A program made the position numbers and the translations under genes. Positions 52,828 to 61,479 of a stretch of DNA of 64,000 bases are shown here, piece after piece. Below the pieces are notes generated by a model. It saw only the letters and a program-made list of their open reading frames with translations. It was not told where the DNA came from and did no database searches. How positions within the stretch are numbered: position 1 is the stretch's first letter; each line of letters starts with the position of its first letter. The DNA lies in contig NZ_VCYI01000009.1 of NCBI RefSeq assembly GCF_030464365.1, positions 1-64,000 of the forward strand. Direction: 5' to 3'. Source of the stretch: Methanoculleus methanifontis. GTDB taxonomy: Archaea; Halobacteriota; Methanomicrobia; Methanomicrobiales; Methanoculleaceae.

Positions 52828-53616
52828 TTACCACGCAGACCAGCCGGCATCCGCCGGAACGACTGCGCCATTGACCAGGCTCGCCTCGTCCGATGCGAGG
52901 AAGAGTGCCAGGTTCGCGATCTCCTCGGCCTTACCCATACGCGGGTTGGCCCCGACACCGGCGGAGACGAGTTCCATCCCCTCAGGGTGGCTCTGGGTCG
53001 TCTGGGAGAGCTCCACCATCTCGGTTGCGACGTATCCGGGCGCGATGATGTTGGACCGGATGCCCTTCTTAGCGTACATGTAGCCAGTGTTCTTTGCGAG
53101 CCCGAGGCTCGCGTGCTTGGACGCCGTGTAGGCGGCCCCGCTGTGCCCGCCGTGAGTGCCGCCGATGGATGAAACCGTGACGAAGGCGCCCTTGTTGAGC
53201 CCCTCAGCGTCACCAGGGTTCTTGAGCATCTCGGGGATCGCGGCGCGGAACATGTACATCGGGCCGTCGACGTTGACGGCAAAGACCTGCTCCCACGTCT
53301 TATCGTCGAGATCTCCGACCGGGGCCACCCTGTCCAGGCTGCCCGCGTTGTTGACGACGATATCAAGCTTGCCGAACTCTCGGACGGCGGTCTTCACGGC
53401 ATTCTTGACGTCCTCTTCCTTCGCGACGTCGCCGGAGACGGCGATGGCCGTGCCACCTTTCTTGGTGACCTCGTCGATCACGCCCTGGAGTTTCTCCTTC
53501 CTCCGTGCAATGGCGATGACTTTCGCGCCTTCCGTGGCAAAGCGCTTCGTGATCGCTGCACCCATCCCGGAGCTCGCTCCGGTTACAATTGCTACTTTTC
53601 CATCAAGTCTTCCCAT
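52828..53616 (-). CDS. Short-chain dehydrogenase/reductase (SDR), subtype A copy 1
   Basis: 262 residues. Cofactor loop TGASSGMGAAI, NNAG, active site SSIGGTHGGHSGAAYTASKH (Ser, then YxxxK), and C-terminus DEASLVNGAVVPADAGWSAW. The arginine-rich IARRKEKL after strand 2 favours NADP. Very similar to the SDR at 58.1 kb. Probably reduces a ketone or oxidises a secondary alcohol or sugar. The following gene is fno on the same strand, 42 bases downstream. Confidence 0.9.
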   Translation of the reverse strand: MGRLDGKVAIVTGASSGMGAAITKRFATEGAKVIAIARRKEKLQGVIDEVTKKGGTAIAVSGDVAKEEDVKNAVKTAVREFGKLDIVVNNAGSLDRVAPVGDLDDKTWEQVFAVNVDGPMYMFRAAIPEMLKNPGDAEGLNKGAFVTVSSIGGTHGGHSGAAYTASKHASLGLAKNTGYMYAKKGIRSNIIAPGYVATEMVELSQTTQSHPEGMELVSAGVGANPRMGKAEEIANLALFLASDEASLVNGAVVPADAGWSAW

Positions 53617-53657
53617 GATAATTTCTCCGTCGTTTAGCTGGCCCGGCCCTTGTTGGC

Positions 53658-54344
53658 CTACTTGGTCTCGCAGGCCTTGATCCGGTCAAGGCCGGTGATC
53701 CGGATCCCGCCGAACTGGCACTTGTTCTTGATGTTCAAGCCGATCAGGAGCGGCGTGATCTTTTCGATAATGCAGGCCCGCTCGAGCTTGCCGCAGTCGA
53801 TCACCTTGACACCGGGGATCTTCTCGATCAGCGGGGCCACCATCGCCTTGGCATCCTTGTCGTCGCCGCAGATGAGGCAGTCACAGTCGATCGGTTCGCC
53901 GAGCTGCATGAACCAGGTCTGGGAGATGTTGTTGAATGCGCAGATCACCTTCGCGTCCGGCAGGATCGACTGGGACCGCTCTGCGGCAGACCCCTCGGGA
54001 AGGTCGATGTACTTCGTCGCGGACCCGCCGATACAGGACTCCAGCGGGCCGGTCGCATCCAGCAGGGGCTTTCCGGCTGCACCTTCCTTGATGGAGAGCA
54101 GGGTGTCCTTTTGGGCCGCGAGCGGCACCGTGAGAACCAGGACGTCGGCGGCCTTCGCCGCGTCGGGGTTCGCCATGGCCCGGACGTTCCTGGCGTCCGG
54201 GAGCAGCTCCTTCACCTTGTCCACCGCGGCCTGGGCCTTCTCAATCGTCCTCGAGCCGATGATGACGTCTTCTCCTGCCTCTACAAAACGGGTCGCGATC
54301 CCGAGACCCTGACCCCCCGTTCCACCAATTACTCCAATTGTCAT
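53658..54344 (-). CDS. fno: NADPH:coenzyme F420 oxidoreductase, copy 1
   Basis: 228 residues. N-terminal NADP loop GVIGGTGGQGLGIATRF, then VIIGSRTIEKAQAAV (Ser-Arg of the NADP phosphate site), VLVLTVPLAAQ, and a C-terminal stretch GKLERACIIEKITPLLIGLN lining the F420 site. Transfers hydride between NADP(H) and F420 in either direction. Start at ATG 54344. It is nearly identical to the gene at 60.6 kb, with the same neighbour order, pointing to a recent duplication. Confidence 0.9.
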   Translation of the reverse strand: MTIGVIGGTGGQGLGIATRFVEAGEDVIIGSRTIEKAQAAVDKVKELLPDARNVRAMANPDAAKAADVLVLTVPLAAQKDTLLSIKEGAAGKPLLDATGPLESCIGGSATKYIDLPEGSAAERSQSILPDAKVICAFNNISQTWFMQLGEPIDCDCLICGDDKDAKAMVAPLIEKIPGVKVIDCGKLERACIIEKITPLLIGLNIKNKCQFGGIRITGLDRIKACETK

Positions 54345-54396
54345 ATCGTTCACCTTTCTGAATTTGTGTTCGTTCTCTCTGTTCGTCTCGCTATAC

Positions 54397-55158
54397 TTAC
54401 ATACAGGTGTAGCCACCGTCGACGACCGTGGTCGTGCCCGTGGTGTAACTCGCTTCGTCGCTTGCGAGATACACAACAGCCGGGTTCAGCTCGCCGTCCC
54501 GCCCGTTCCGGTTCATCGGGACCATGGCCTTCACGTAGGTCTTCCACTCCGGTGACTCGAGCGCGGACTTCGTCAGCGGCGTCGGGAAGAATCCGGGGCA
54601 GATGGCGTTCACGGTGATGTTGTACTGTGCCAGTTCGACCGCCATCTGGCGGGTCACGTTGACGACGCCGCCCTTTGCTGCCTGGTAGCCGACCGTCGAG
54701 GCCGTGGCGCCGACGAGGCCGTACATCGAGGCCGTGTTGATGATCCGGCCGTAGTTGTTCTTGACCATCACTTTCGCGAACTCGCGGGCCACCTTGAAAA
54801 CGGCCGTGAGGTCAACGGCGATCGTCGATTCCCAGCCCTCGTCGGAGTAATCCAGGAACGGTGCCATGTGGGCATTTCCTGCATTGTTGAGCAGGATGTC
54901 CACTTTTCCGTACTCCTTGACGATCTCGCCGACCGCGTTCTTGATCGACTCGGTGCTCGTGACATCGCACTGCACCGCCAGGCACCGGACGCCGAGGGCG
55001 CGGATCTCCTCCGCGACCTCGTCCAGTTTCTCCTTTCTCCGGGCCATGATGGCGAGATCCGCCCCCTGCCCCGCCAGAGCTTTTGCCATCTGCACGCCAA
55101 TACCCGATGATGCGCCCGTTACGGCCGCAACCCGACCGTGTAAATCAAACATTGCCAT
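54397..55158 (-). CDS. Short-chain dehydrogenase/reductase, subtype B
   Basis: 253 residues. TGASSGIGVQMAKAL cofactor loop, NNAGNAHMA, NTASMYGLVGATASTVGYQA with the YQAAK active site, CPGFFPTPL and a C-terminus TTTVVDGGYTCM. Resembles gluconate/3-oxoacyl-type SDRs, substrate unknown. A decayed second copy lies upstream of the second fno gene (61.35-61.47 kb), so SDR-B plus fno formed a duplicated unit. Ends 52 bases before the fno start. Confidence 0.9.
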   Translation of the reverse strand: MAMFDLHGRVAAVTGASSGIGVQMAKALAGQGADLAIMARRKEKLDEVAEEIRALGVRCLAVQCDVTSTESIKNAVGEIVKEYGKVDILLNNAGNAHMAPFLDYSDEGWESTIAVDLTAVFKVAREFAKVMVKNNYGRIINTASMYGLVGATASTVGYQAAKGGVVNVTRQMAVELAQYNITVNAICPGFFPTPLTKSALESPEWKTYVKAMVPMNRNGRDGELNPAVVYLASDEASYTTGTTTVVDGGYTCM

Positions 55159-55194
55159 AGTTGATCTCTCTGTACTCTTCCTGTTCGACGTTCT

Positions 55195-56255
55195 TCACTC
55201 CAGAATCACTGCTGGCTTGATCAGGTTCTTTGGCTTCTCGTGCATCAGCAGGAGAGCCTCTTCGATATCCTCGAAGTTCGTGAACCGGTGTGTGATCAGC
55301 CTGCCCGGATCGATCCGGCCGGCCTTGACGAGGGCGGCCAGCTGTTCCATCCGCGCCCTGCCGCCGGGACAGACATCCCCTTTGATGGTCTTGTTGCCGA
55401 GACCGGCTCCCCATGCAGCAAGCGGGATAGGGATCGACTCGGCATGCTCCATGGCGTTGATGTTCCCGAGCGTGCCGCCGGGCTGCAGGACCTCGACCGC
55501 CTGGCCGATGGTCTCGACACCGCCGCCGGCCGTGATCGCGGCGTCCACGCCCGCACCGTCGGTCAGGTCCATGATCTGACGGACGGTGTCGCCGTTATGG
55601 TAGTCGATGATCTCAGTCGCCCCGTACTCCTTCGCGACCGTAACCGCGTTCGGCCGACTTCCCACAGCGAGGATCCGTGCAGCGCCCAGGAGGTGGGCAC
55701 CGGCAACGGCCATCAGCCCGACCGGCCCGATCCCGAAGACAGCAACCGTGGACCCGAGCCCGACGTTGGCCATCTCGGCGCCGTGAAAGCCCGTAGTCAT
55801 CATATCGCCGATCATGACGGCCTGGTCCAGGCTCACGCCGTCGGGAAGCAGTCAATCTGGGCGTCTGCGTCGTTGACGTGGAAATACTCTGCAAACACGC
55901 CGTCCTTCTGCGTGCAGAACGGCATGCCGGAAGCCATCCCATCACAGTGCTGGGCAAACCCGCGCTGCGAGGGGACACGGAGGTAGTTTGGTGTGATCGC
56001 AGGAACGATGACACGGTCGCCGGGTTTGAAGTCCCTGACCTCGTCCCCTACTTTCTCGACGATGCCGACAGCCTCGTGGCCCATGATGCGGTCCGGGGGC
56101 ATGTAGTCGCCCATATCGCCCCAGATCATGTGCAGCTCTGAGGAGCACGGAGCGAGAGCGAGCGGCCTGAGAATCGCGTCGCGCGGTCCGGCGACAGGTC
56201 TGTCTTTCTCAACCCATCCAATTTTGCCTTTACTTGTTCTTGCTAACCCTTTCAT
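55195..56255 (-). pseudogene. adh: NADP-dependent secondary alcohol dehydrogenase, split by a one-base frameshift
   Basis: The upstream piece (56255 to 55833, 140 codons) reads MKGLARTSKGKIGWVEKDRP, CSSELHMIW, GHEAVGIVEKVGDEVRDFKP, and GVFAEYFHVNDADAQ, ending in CFPTA and TGA. The next piece (55836 to 55195) continues in another frame: MSLDQAVMIGDMMTTGFHGA, VGLMAVAGAHLLGAARILAV, GSRPNAVTVAKEYGATEII. Together they equal the 352-residue family of Clostridium beijerinckii and Thermoanaerobacter brockii ADH. Zinc ligands Cys, His and Asp are present, and GSRP favours NADP. Restoring one G near 55841-55845 gives CFPDGVSLDQA. Could be real decay or an assembly error. Confidence 0.85.
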
Positions 56256-56459
56256 TCAGTCACCTGAATATAATGGAAAGAAGAGTGCGGCACCCCTTAT
56301 AGGTTCGTTTTACTGATAATCGCTAAGGTGCAGAATTTATATGATATGAGACAGACGAGGGGGTTCGTCTCGCCAATAAGCTCCACCCGGGGTCCCGATC
56401 GCTACAGAATATGGGTGTTGCGCGGTTCGCGCGATCAGCGGGCCTTATAACATTGGTTA

Positions 56460-57833
56460 TCAGCGAATACCAGGATCCGAGAGCGGGCCGTTTCCGTCTC
56501 GGACCTCCTTGGAGACATCGATCATAATAGAGGCGAGCTCGCCCGAGGGGAGCTTGAAGAGGTAATGCCAGATCCAGACGTCGTCTCCCTCCCGATACTG
56601 GAGCGGTGGGAGGAAGACCGGGCGCTCCCTGGCAAAACCGTGTTGAACAGTCTTCAACAACCCGGGTTCGGCAAGAGCAGGGAAGACATCCCAGACATTC
56701 CGGCCGATCAGTTCCTCCTTCTTTAGCCCGAGGATCTTCTCGGCCGCCCGGTTGATGTCGTTAAAGACGAAACCCTCACCGCCACGGATCACCCCATAAA
56801 CGATCACGCCGCTGCAGGCGTTCTCGAAGAGCGAGCGGTACCGCGTCTCCCGAAAGGTCAGATCTTTGCGTTCCCGCCGATCGGTCGTGATATCCTTGAA
56901 GAGGATGGCGAACTCGTCTGGGGGACCGCCGTTCTCCCGGCGGATCGGGGTGAAGACCACGTTGAAGTACGCCACGCCGGACTTCGTGCTCGGGATCTGC
57001 TCCAGTTTCATGCGGTCGAAGTCGCAGGCGAGCTCGATCTCGGCCACCTGCCCTGCACGGATCAGCGACTCGAGCGTTCCCGGGGAGCAGGCCAGGATGA
57101 AGATACTCGTGGCGCTCAGTTGCTCGAAGGTTCGCAGCCCGAGGATCTGGAGCGAGGCCGGGTTGGCGTTCAGGATGGTTCCGTCGGCGGAGAACATGAT
57201 AATCCCGCCCGGGACCGTCTCGAAGAGCGTCGCGATCTTCCGCTCCGAGTTCTTCAGGGCAACCTCGGTCTTCTTCAGCGCGGTCATGTCCCGGAGGCTG
57301 ACCATGATCCCGGGCTGGCTGGTCCGCGAGACGATCGGTGCGAAGTCGACGAGATAGATCCGGTCCGTCCACTCGTCGATGATCTGCATCTGGTCGAGAT
57401 ACGTCTCCGATCGGTTGATCCGCTCAATATTCCGTCGGACCGATGGTTCGGAGAAGACCGGCAGGTCGAGGTCGAAGAGCGGAACGCCGACCAGATTCCG
57501 AGACGGCTGGAGGGTGAAGGTGGCGACGAAACTTGCATTCACCGTGCGGATCTGCAGGTCGGTATCCAGGATCACGAGCGCGTTCGGCAGGCGGTCGAAG
57601 ACCTCCGGGAGGGGCAGGCGCTGCGACCGCCGGTAGAGTTTCTTCTGGCCGAACCGTTCCATGCAGACATCGCCGTTCGCAGCAAGGAGCTCAAGGTATT
57701 TGGCGGCGGAGATGCGGGTAATGTCAAGTTCCCGGGCGACCGCCGTCACGGACAGCCCTGTCGTCGCGTGCTCTTCGAGCAGGTCAAGGATCTGGCCGAA
57801 CTGCTCCTGGTATCCGGCCGCAAAGTCCGACAT
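56460..57833 (-). CDS. HTH and PAS domain signal protein
   Basis: 457 residues. N-terminal helix-turn-helix (LSVTAVARELDITRISAAKY) followed by three PAS domains: LPNALVILDTDLQIRTVNAS; KIATLFETVPGGIIMFSADG; and RETRYRSLFENACSGVIVYG. No kinase or cyclase domain is seen. The shape suggests a transcription factor responding to a ligand, redox or small molecule. Lying between the secondary alcohol dehydrogenase and an SDR, it is a likely regulator of the cluster. Start at ATG 57833; longer frames upstream lack support. Confidence 0.7.
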   Translation of the reverse strand: MSDFAAGYQEQFGQILDLLEEHATTGLSVTAVARELDITRISAAKYLELLAANGDVCMERFGQKKLYRRSQRLPLPEVFDRLPNALVILDTDLQIRTVNASFVATFTLQPSRNLVGVPLFDLDLPVFSEPSVRRNIERINRSETYLDQMQIIDEWTDRIYLVDFAPIVSRTSQPGIMVSLRDMTALKKTEVALKNSERKIATLFETVPGGIIMFSADGTILNANPASLQILGLRTFEQLSATSIFILACSPGTLESLIRAGQVAEIELACDFDRMKLEQIPSTKSGVAYFNVVFTPIRRENGGPPDEFAILFKDITTDRRERKDLTFRETRYRSLFENACSGVIVYGVIRGGEGFVFNDINRAAEKILGLKKEELIGRNVWDVFPALAEPGLLKTVQHGFARERPVFLPPLQYREGDDVWIWHYLFKLPSGELASIMIDVSKEVRDGNGPLSDPGIR

Positions 57834-57995
57834 TTGTGACAGAACGTCTCCTTCTCCACTCTCAAATACTTTTTGCCGGCTGTGCTGTGTTGCAGAGAAG
57901 ATAACTGCCTGCTGGTACTCCAGGTCTGTGCCTTTCAACCTTCGGCCGATACATAGTTCGCTGTGAGGGGAGTTGAGGTGCACCGTTCTGCCCAT

Positions 57996-58018
57996 CCTCC
58001 CCGCGATGAACGGGGAGG
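57996..58018. terminator. Strong hairpin between the SDR and PAS genes
   Basis: CCTCCCCG, seven bases, CGGGGAGG: an 8-bp perfect stem, starting about 45 bases past the stop of the SDR gene on the minus strand. No T-run follows. It could be a terminator or processing site, or another IS605-type end, since such hairpins are common at those ends. Confidence 0.35.
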
Positions 58019-58061
58019 CATCCTTCTCGCCCCCGTTTTCCGGCCGGGCGCGGCAACCGAC

Positions 58062-58817
58062 TCAGTAAGCAGTCCACCCGGCATCGGCGACTACCGTCGC
58101 CCCGTTCACGAAACTTGCTTCATCGGAGGCCAGGAAGAGCGCTACGGATGCAATCTCCTCGGCCTCCCCCATTCGCGGGTTGATGCCCATGCCCGCCATA
58201 CATACGGCCGCACCTCCTTCGTTCGCCTCCTGGCCTGCGCCGATCTCGGTCTTGACGCCGCCCGGCGCGATGACGTTCGACCGGATGCCTTTTACGGCGT
58301 ACATGTATGCAACGTTCTTCGCGAGTCCGATCACACCGTGTTTCGACGCCGTATACGCCGCCCCGGCACGGCACCCGTGAAGCCCGCCGATGGATGCGAT
58401 GGTGACAAAGGCGCCGCCGCCGACCTTCACCATCTCCGGGATCGCGGCCCGGAACATCCGCATCGGCCCCGTCAGGTTGACTTCGATGACCGCGTTCCAG
58501 AGATCGCTATCGAGTTCGGCAACCGGAACAAACCGGTCCAACAGCCCGGCGTTGTTGACGACGACGTCAAGTTTGCCGAACTCCCGGACGGCCGTCTTCA
58601 CCACATTTTCAACATCCCCATCACGGGTCACATCTCCGGCAACGGCGATGGCCCTGCCGCCGTCGGCAGCGATCTCATCGATAAGGGTCTGCAGCCTCTC
58701 TTTCCGCCGTGCAAGCGCAACGATCGAGGCGCCTTCCTTTGCAAACCGCTTTGCAATCGCGGCTCCCATCCCGGAGCTCGCTCCAGTGACGATAGCGACC
58801 TTATTTTCCAGCATCAT
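58062..58817 (-). CDS. Short-chain dehydrogenase/reductase, subtype A copy 2
   Basis: 251 residues. TGASSGMGAAIAKRF, NNAGLLDRF, ASIGGLHGCRAGAAYTASKH and DEASFVNGATVVADAGWTAY. Close paralogue of the SDR at 52.8 kb, with the same PRMGEAEEIASVALFLASDE end region. NADP preference is suggested by ALARRKERL. Start at 58817 or the next ATG. Upstream (58860-58925) lies a stretch resembling the palindrome-bearing block at 61.77 kb. Confidence 0.9.
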   Translation of the reverse strand: MMLENKVAIVTGASSGMGAAIAKRFAKEGASIVALARRKERLQTLIDEIAADGGRAIAVAGDVTRDGDVENVVKTAVREFGKLDVVVNNAGLLDRFVPVAELDSDLWNAVIEVNLTGPMRMFRAAIPEMVKVGGGAFVTIASIGGLHGCRAGAAYTASKHGVIGLAKNVAYMYAVKGIRSNVIAPGGVKTEIGAGQEANEGGAAVCMAGMGINPRMGEAEEIASVALFLASDEASFVNGATVVADAGWTAY

Positions 58818-59089
58818 GGCAATTTCCTCCTACGTTAAGCGGGCTGAGGCTGCCTTGAGGCCTGATCTACTATTACGGGAGGGGATCACCCGCCTGCGGA
58901 AGGTTCAAGGAAGACCTCAGTAACGGGCAATTAGGGATTGCACCGCATAAGCATTTGCACACCGCAGAACGAGTACCGTTATCAGGTATTTCGTTGGAAT
59001 GATCAAAGAATGCGCTTTCAGTCGAGATCGGACACGATCCAGGTGATGCTGGAAGCAAATCGATCTTCACATATATGATTACCGGGTAT

Positions 59090-59215
59090 ATTCGGACTGT
59101 GGCGCGCTCGAGCGGGCCTGCATTGTCGAGAAGAACACGCCGCTCCTGATCGGTCTCAACATCAAAAAAACAAGTGCCAGTTCGGTGGCATCCGGATCAC
59201 CGGCCCCGACAGGGG
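59090..59215 (+). pseudogene. Third fno copy, 3' fragment with frameshift
   Basis: Plus-strand text reads DCGALERACIVEKNTPLLIG and LNIKK, then, one base shifted, KCQFGGIRITGP. It matches the C-terminus of both Fno proteins (CGKLERACIIEKITPLLIGL, then CQFGGIRITGL). An extra A in the run after AACATC breaks the frame. No upstream part of fno is present, and the fragment is on the opposite strand from the intact copies, directly upstream of the plus-strand SDR. Confidence 0.75.
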
Positions 59216-59271
59216 TCAGAAGCGCGTCTGCCAGCACCGTCATTCGAACAGAACACAAAGCAGGAACCATT

Positions 59272-60021
59272 ATGGGAAGAATGGAAAACAAAGTCTGTGT
59301 TATCACCGGATCCACCAGCGGTATCGGTGAAGCGTGCGCGAAGGACATGGCAGCCGAAGGCGGCAAGGTCGTCGTCTCTGGCCGGAACGAGAAAGAGGGC
59401 GCGAGGATCGTTAACGAGATAAAAGGAGCGGGTGGAGAGGCGATATTCATCCGGGCGGACGTCGCCATCGAAGACGACGTCAAGAACCTCATCGCGAAGA
59501 CCGTCGAGGCCTTCGGGAGACTGGATGTCTTCGTTGCCAACTCCGGCCTCGGCAGCATTGGTGACCCTCACGAAGTAGAGACAGAAGAATGGGACAGGAT
59601 TCTCAACGTGAACCTGAAGGGCGTCTTCCTCTGCGACAAGTATGCCGTCCAGCAGATGCTGAAGCAGGGTCATGGAGGCGCCATCGTGAATACCGGATCC
59701 ATTCATAGTTTTGTCGCCAAACAGGGTGTCACGGCATACGGCGCCGCCAAAGGGGGCGTCGCCATGCTGACCCGGACGGTCGGCACCAGCTACGCGGCGC
59801 AGGGAATCCGCGCAAATTTCATTGCACCCGGGTATATAGACACGCCTCTCCTCGCTGACCTTCCAGAGGAATTCTACGAGGAGCTGAAAAAACTGCATCC
59901 CATCGGGCGCCTGGGCAAGCCGATGGAGGTCGCGAAGGCCGTCACGTTCCTGGCGAGCGATGACGCTTCGAACATAACCGGAACCAGCCTGCTCGTCGAC
60001 GGCGGGTACACTGCGGTATAG
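59272..60021 (+). CDS. Short-chain dehydrogenase/reductase, subtype C
   Basis: 249 residues. TGSTSGIGEACAKDM loop, NSGLGSIGD (instead of NNAG), NTGSIHSFVAKQGVTAYGAA with YGAAK active site, APGYIDTPL and the C-terminus TGTSLLVDGGYTAV. Most like glucose/3-oxoacyl dehydrogenase SDRs. It is the only intact plus-strand gene in the island. Start at ATG 59272 with AGGA nine bases before, giving MGRMENKVCVITG. Confidence 0.9.
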   Translation: MGRMENKVCVITGSTSGIGEACAKDMAAEGGKVVVSGRNEKEGARIVNEIKGAGGEAIFIRADVAIEDDVKNLIAKTVEAFGRLDVFVANSGLGSIGDPHEVETEEWDRILNVNLKGVFLCDKYAVQQMLKQGHGGAIVNTGSIHSFVAKQGVTAYGAAKGGVAMLTRTVGTSYAAQGIRANFIAPGYIDTPLLADLPEEFYEELKKLHPIGRLGKPMEVAKAVTFLASDDASNITGTSLLVDGGYTAV

Positions 60022-60159
60022 TCCCCGCAGCATCGGGCAGGGTAGCCTGGAAGGATAGCGCGTTCAGCCAGTTCTCACGCTGAGGAACGGGGAGTGACCG
60101 TCCCGCCCCCTTCCCCGGCCCGGGCACGGTAACCGAGCAGGTATGCGGTTCAGTAGGAA

Positions 60160-60395
60160 TTTTCAACTAACTCCGCAATTCCTCCCCGGCCTTTAGGCCG
60201 GGGAGGAATTGCGGTTCACACAAATAACTCTAAATGCTTTTGGGTGAATATGCATATGTGCTCGGAACATCGAGTCCAGAGCACGCACCTACAGGTATAC
60301 CCTGGAGGTGCAGGGTGCAGTCAACCACCCGGACGAGAACTATCGACATGATAGAGTCTCAAGCCCCGCCCTTCAGGGCGGGGTAGTTGACTAAC
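60160..60395. mobile_element. IS200/IS605-type miniature element without tnpB
   Basis: Left side has a perfect 19-bp stem (60173-60191 with 60196-60214, loop TTTA), and the right side CCCCGCCC-TTCA-GGGCGGGG (60364-60383) followed by GTAGTTGACT, the same right end as the tnpB element at 14-15.6 kb. About 150 bases lie between and encode nothing recognisable. It looks like a non-autonomous, palindrome-ended derivative. Confidence 0.6.
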
Positions 60396-60612
60396 AGTCG
60401 CCCCGATCGCGAGCCTGGCTTCATCTGAAACGATGCAAAGAGCCGTGCCGCGAGATCGCAAGGTTGTGAGTAAATAGATCGATGAGACTCTTTTACGCGA
60501 ATTCCCTATAAAAACAGGTAGACCACTCCCGGTCCTGACCCATACCACAATGAGGGAGGCGCATGGTTAAATGCGCTCCCTCGTGTGGTTCCAGGTAGGC
60601 GTGCCCGTATCC

Positions 60613-61290
60613 TCAGGCCCGGCCCTTTTCGAGGCCGGTGATCCGGATCCCACCGAACTGGCACTTGTTCTTGATGTTGAGCCCGATCAGGAGCGGGGTG
60701 ATCTTCTCGATGATGCAGGCCCGTTCGAGTTTGCCGCAGTCGACGACCTTGATCCCCGGGATCTTCTCGATCAGCGGAGCCACCATCGCCTTGGCCTCCT
60801 GGTCATTGCCGCAGATGAGGCAGTCACAGTCGATCGGCTCGCCAAGTTGCATGAACCAGGTCTGAGAGATGTTGTTGAACGCACAGATCACCTTCGCGTC
60901 CGCCAGGATTGACTGTGACCGCTCTGCGGCGGACCCCTCCGGAAGATCGATGTACTTCGTTGCCGACCCGCCGATGCAGGACTCCAGCGGGCCGGTCGCG
61001 TCCAGCAGGGGCTTTCCGGCTGCACCCTCCTTGATGGAGAGCAGCGTATCCTTCTGGGCCGCGAGCGGCACCGTGAGAACCAGGACGTCGGCGGCCTTCG
61101 CCGCGTCGGGGTTCGCAGCCGCCCGGACATTGTTAGCGTTGCTGAGAAGCTCCTTCACCTTGTCCACAGCTGCCTGAGCCTTCTCAACCGTCCTCGAGCC
61201 GATGATGACGTCTTCTCCTGCTTCGACAAAACGGGTCGCGATACCGAGACCCTGGCCGCCAGTTCCACCAATTACTGCAATCGTTGCCAT
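60613..61290 (-). CDS. fno: NADPH:coenzyme F420 oxidoreductase, copy 2
   Basis: 225 residues; over 90 percent of positions equal copy 1 at 53.7 kb, including AVIGGTGGQGLGIATRF, VIIGSRTVEKAQ, PLLDATGPLESCIGGSATKY and ERACIIEKITPLLIGLN. The C-termini differ (EKGRA here, DRIKACETK there). Function as for copy 1. Upstream lies a relic of the subtype B SDR that precedes copy 1, showing the unit was duplicated. Starts at ATG 61290. Confidence 0.9.
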   Translation of the reverse strand: MATIAVIGGTGGQGLGIATRFVEAGEDVIIGSRTVEKAQAAVDKVKELLSNANNVRAAANPDAAKAADVLVLTVPLAAQKDTLLSIKEGAAGKPLLDATGPLESCIGGSATKYIDLPEGSAAERSQSILADAKVICAFNNISQTWFMQLGEPIDCDCLICGNDQEAKAMVAPLIEKIPGIKVVDCGKLERACIIEKITPLLIGLNIKNKCQFGGIRITGLEKGRA

Positions 61291-61344
61291 ATACCTTTCA
61301 CCTCAACCAGTCTACGTTGTTATACTCGCTTTCACTGCTCCTTC

Positions 61345-61470
61345 TATGAGATGCAGTGCATCCGCCATCGACAACCGTGGTTGTCCCCCTGTAACTCGCT
61401 TCTGATGCTTGCGAGGCACACGGCGGCGTGTTCAATACACTCTTCTCCCATATCGTCCCGTTGGGACCAT
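61345..61470 (-). pseudogene. Relic of a subtype B SDR, C-terminal fragment
   Basis: Minus-strand frames give PMVP-like sequence, then EHAAVCLAS, and, after a frameshift, SEASYRGTTTVVDGGCTA. This corresponds to AMVPMNRNGRDGELNPAVVY and DEASYTTGTTTVVDGGYTC of the gene at 54.4 kb. Only the last 45 codons remain, with indels. Its place upstream of fno copy 2 mirrors the intact pair. Confidence 0.65.
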
Positions 61471-61479
61471 GGGCTTGAT

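Noticed and set aside
55195-56255. F420-dependent secondary alcohol dehydrogenase (Adf)
   Set aside because: The sequence is the zinc, NADP-type CbADH family, not the luciferase-like barrel of Adf.
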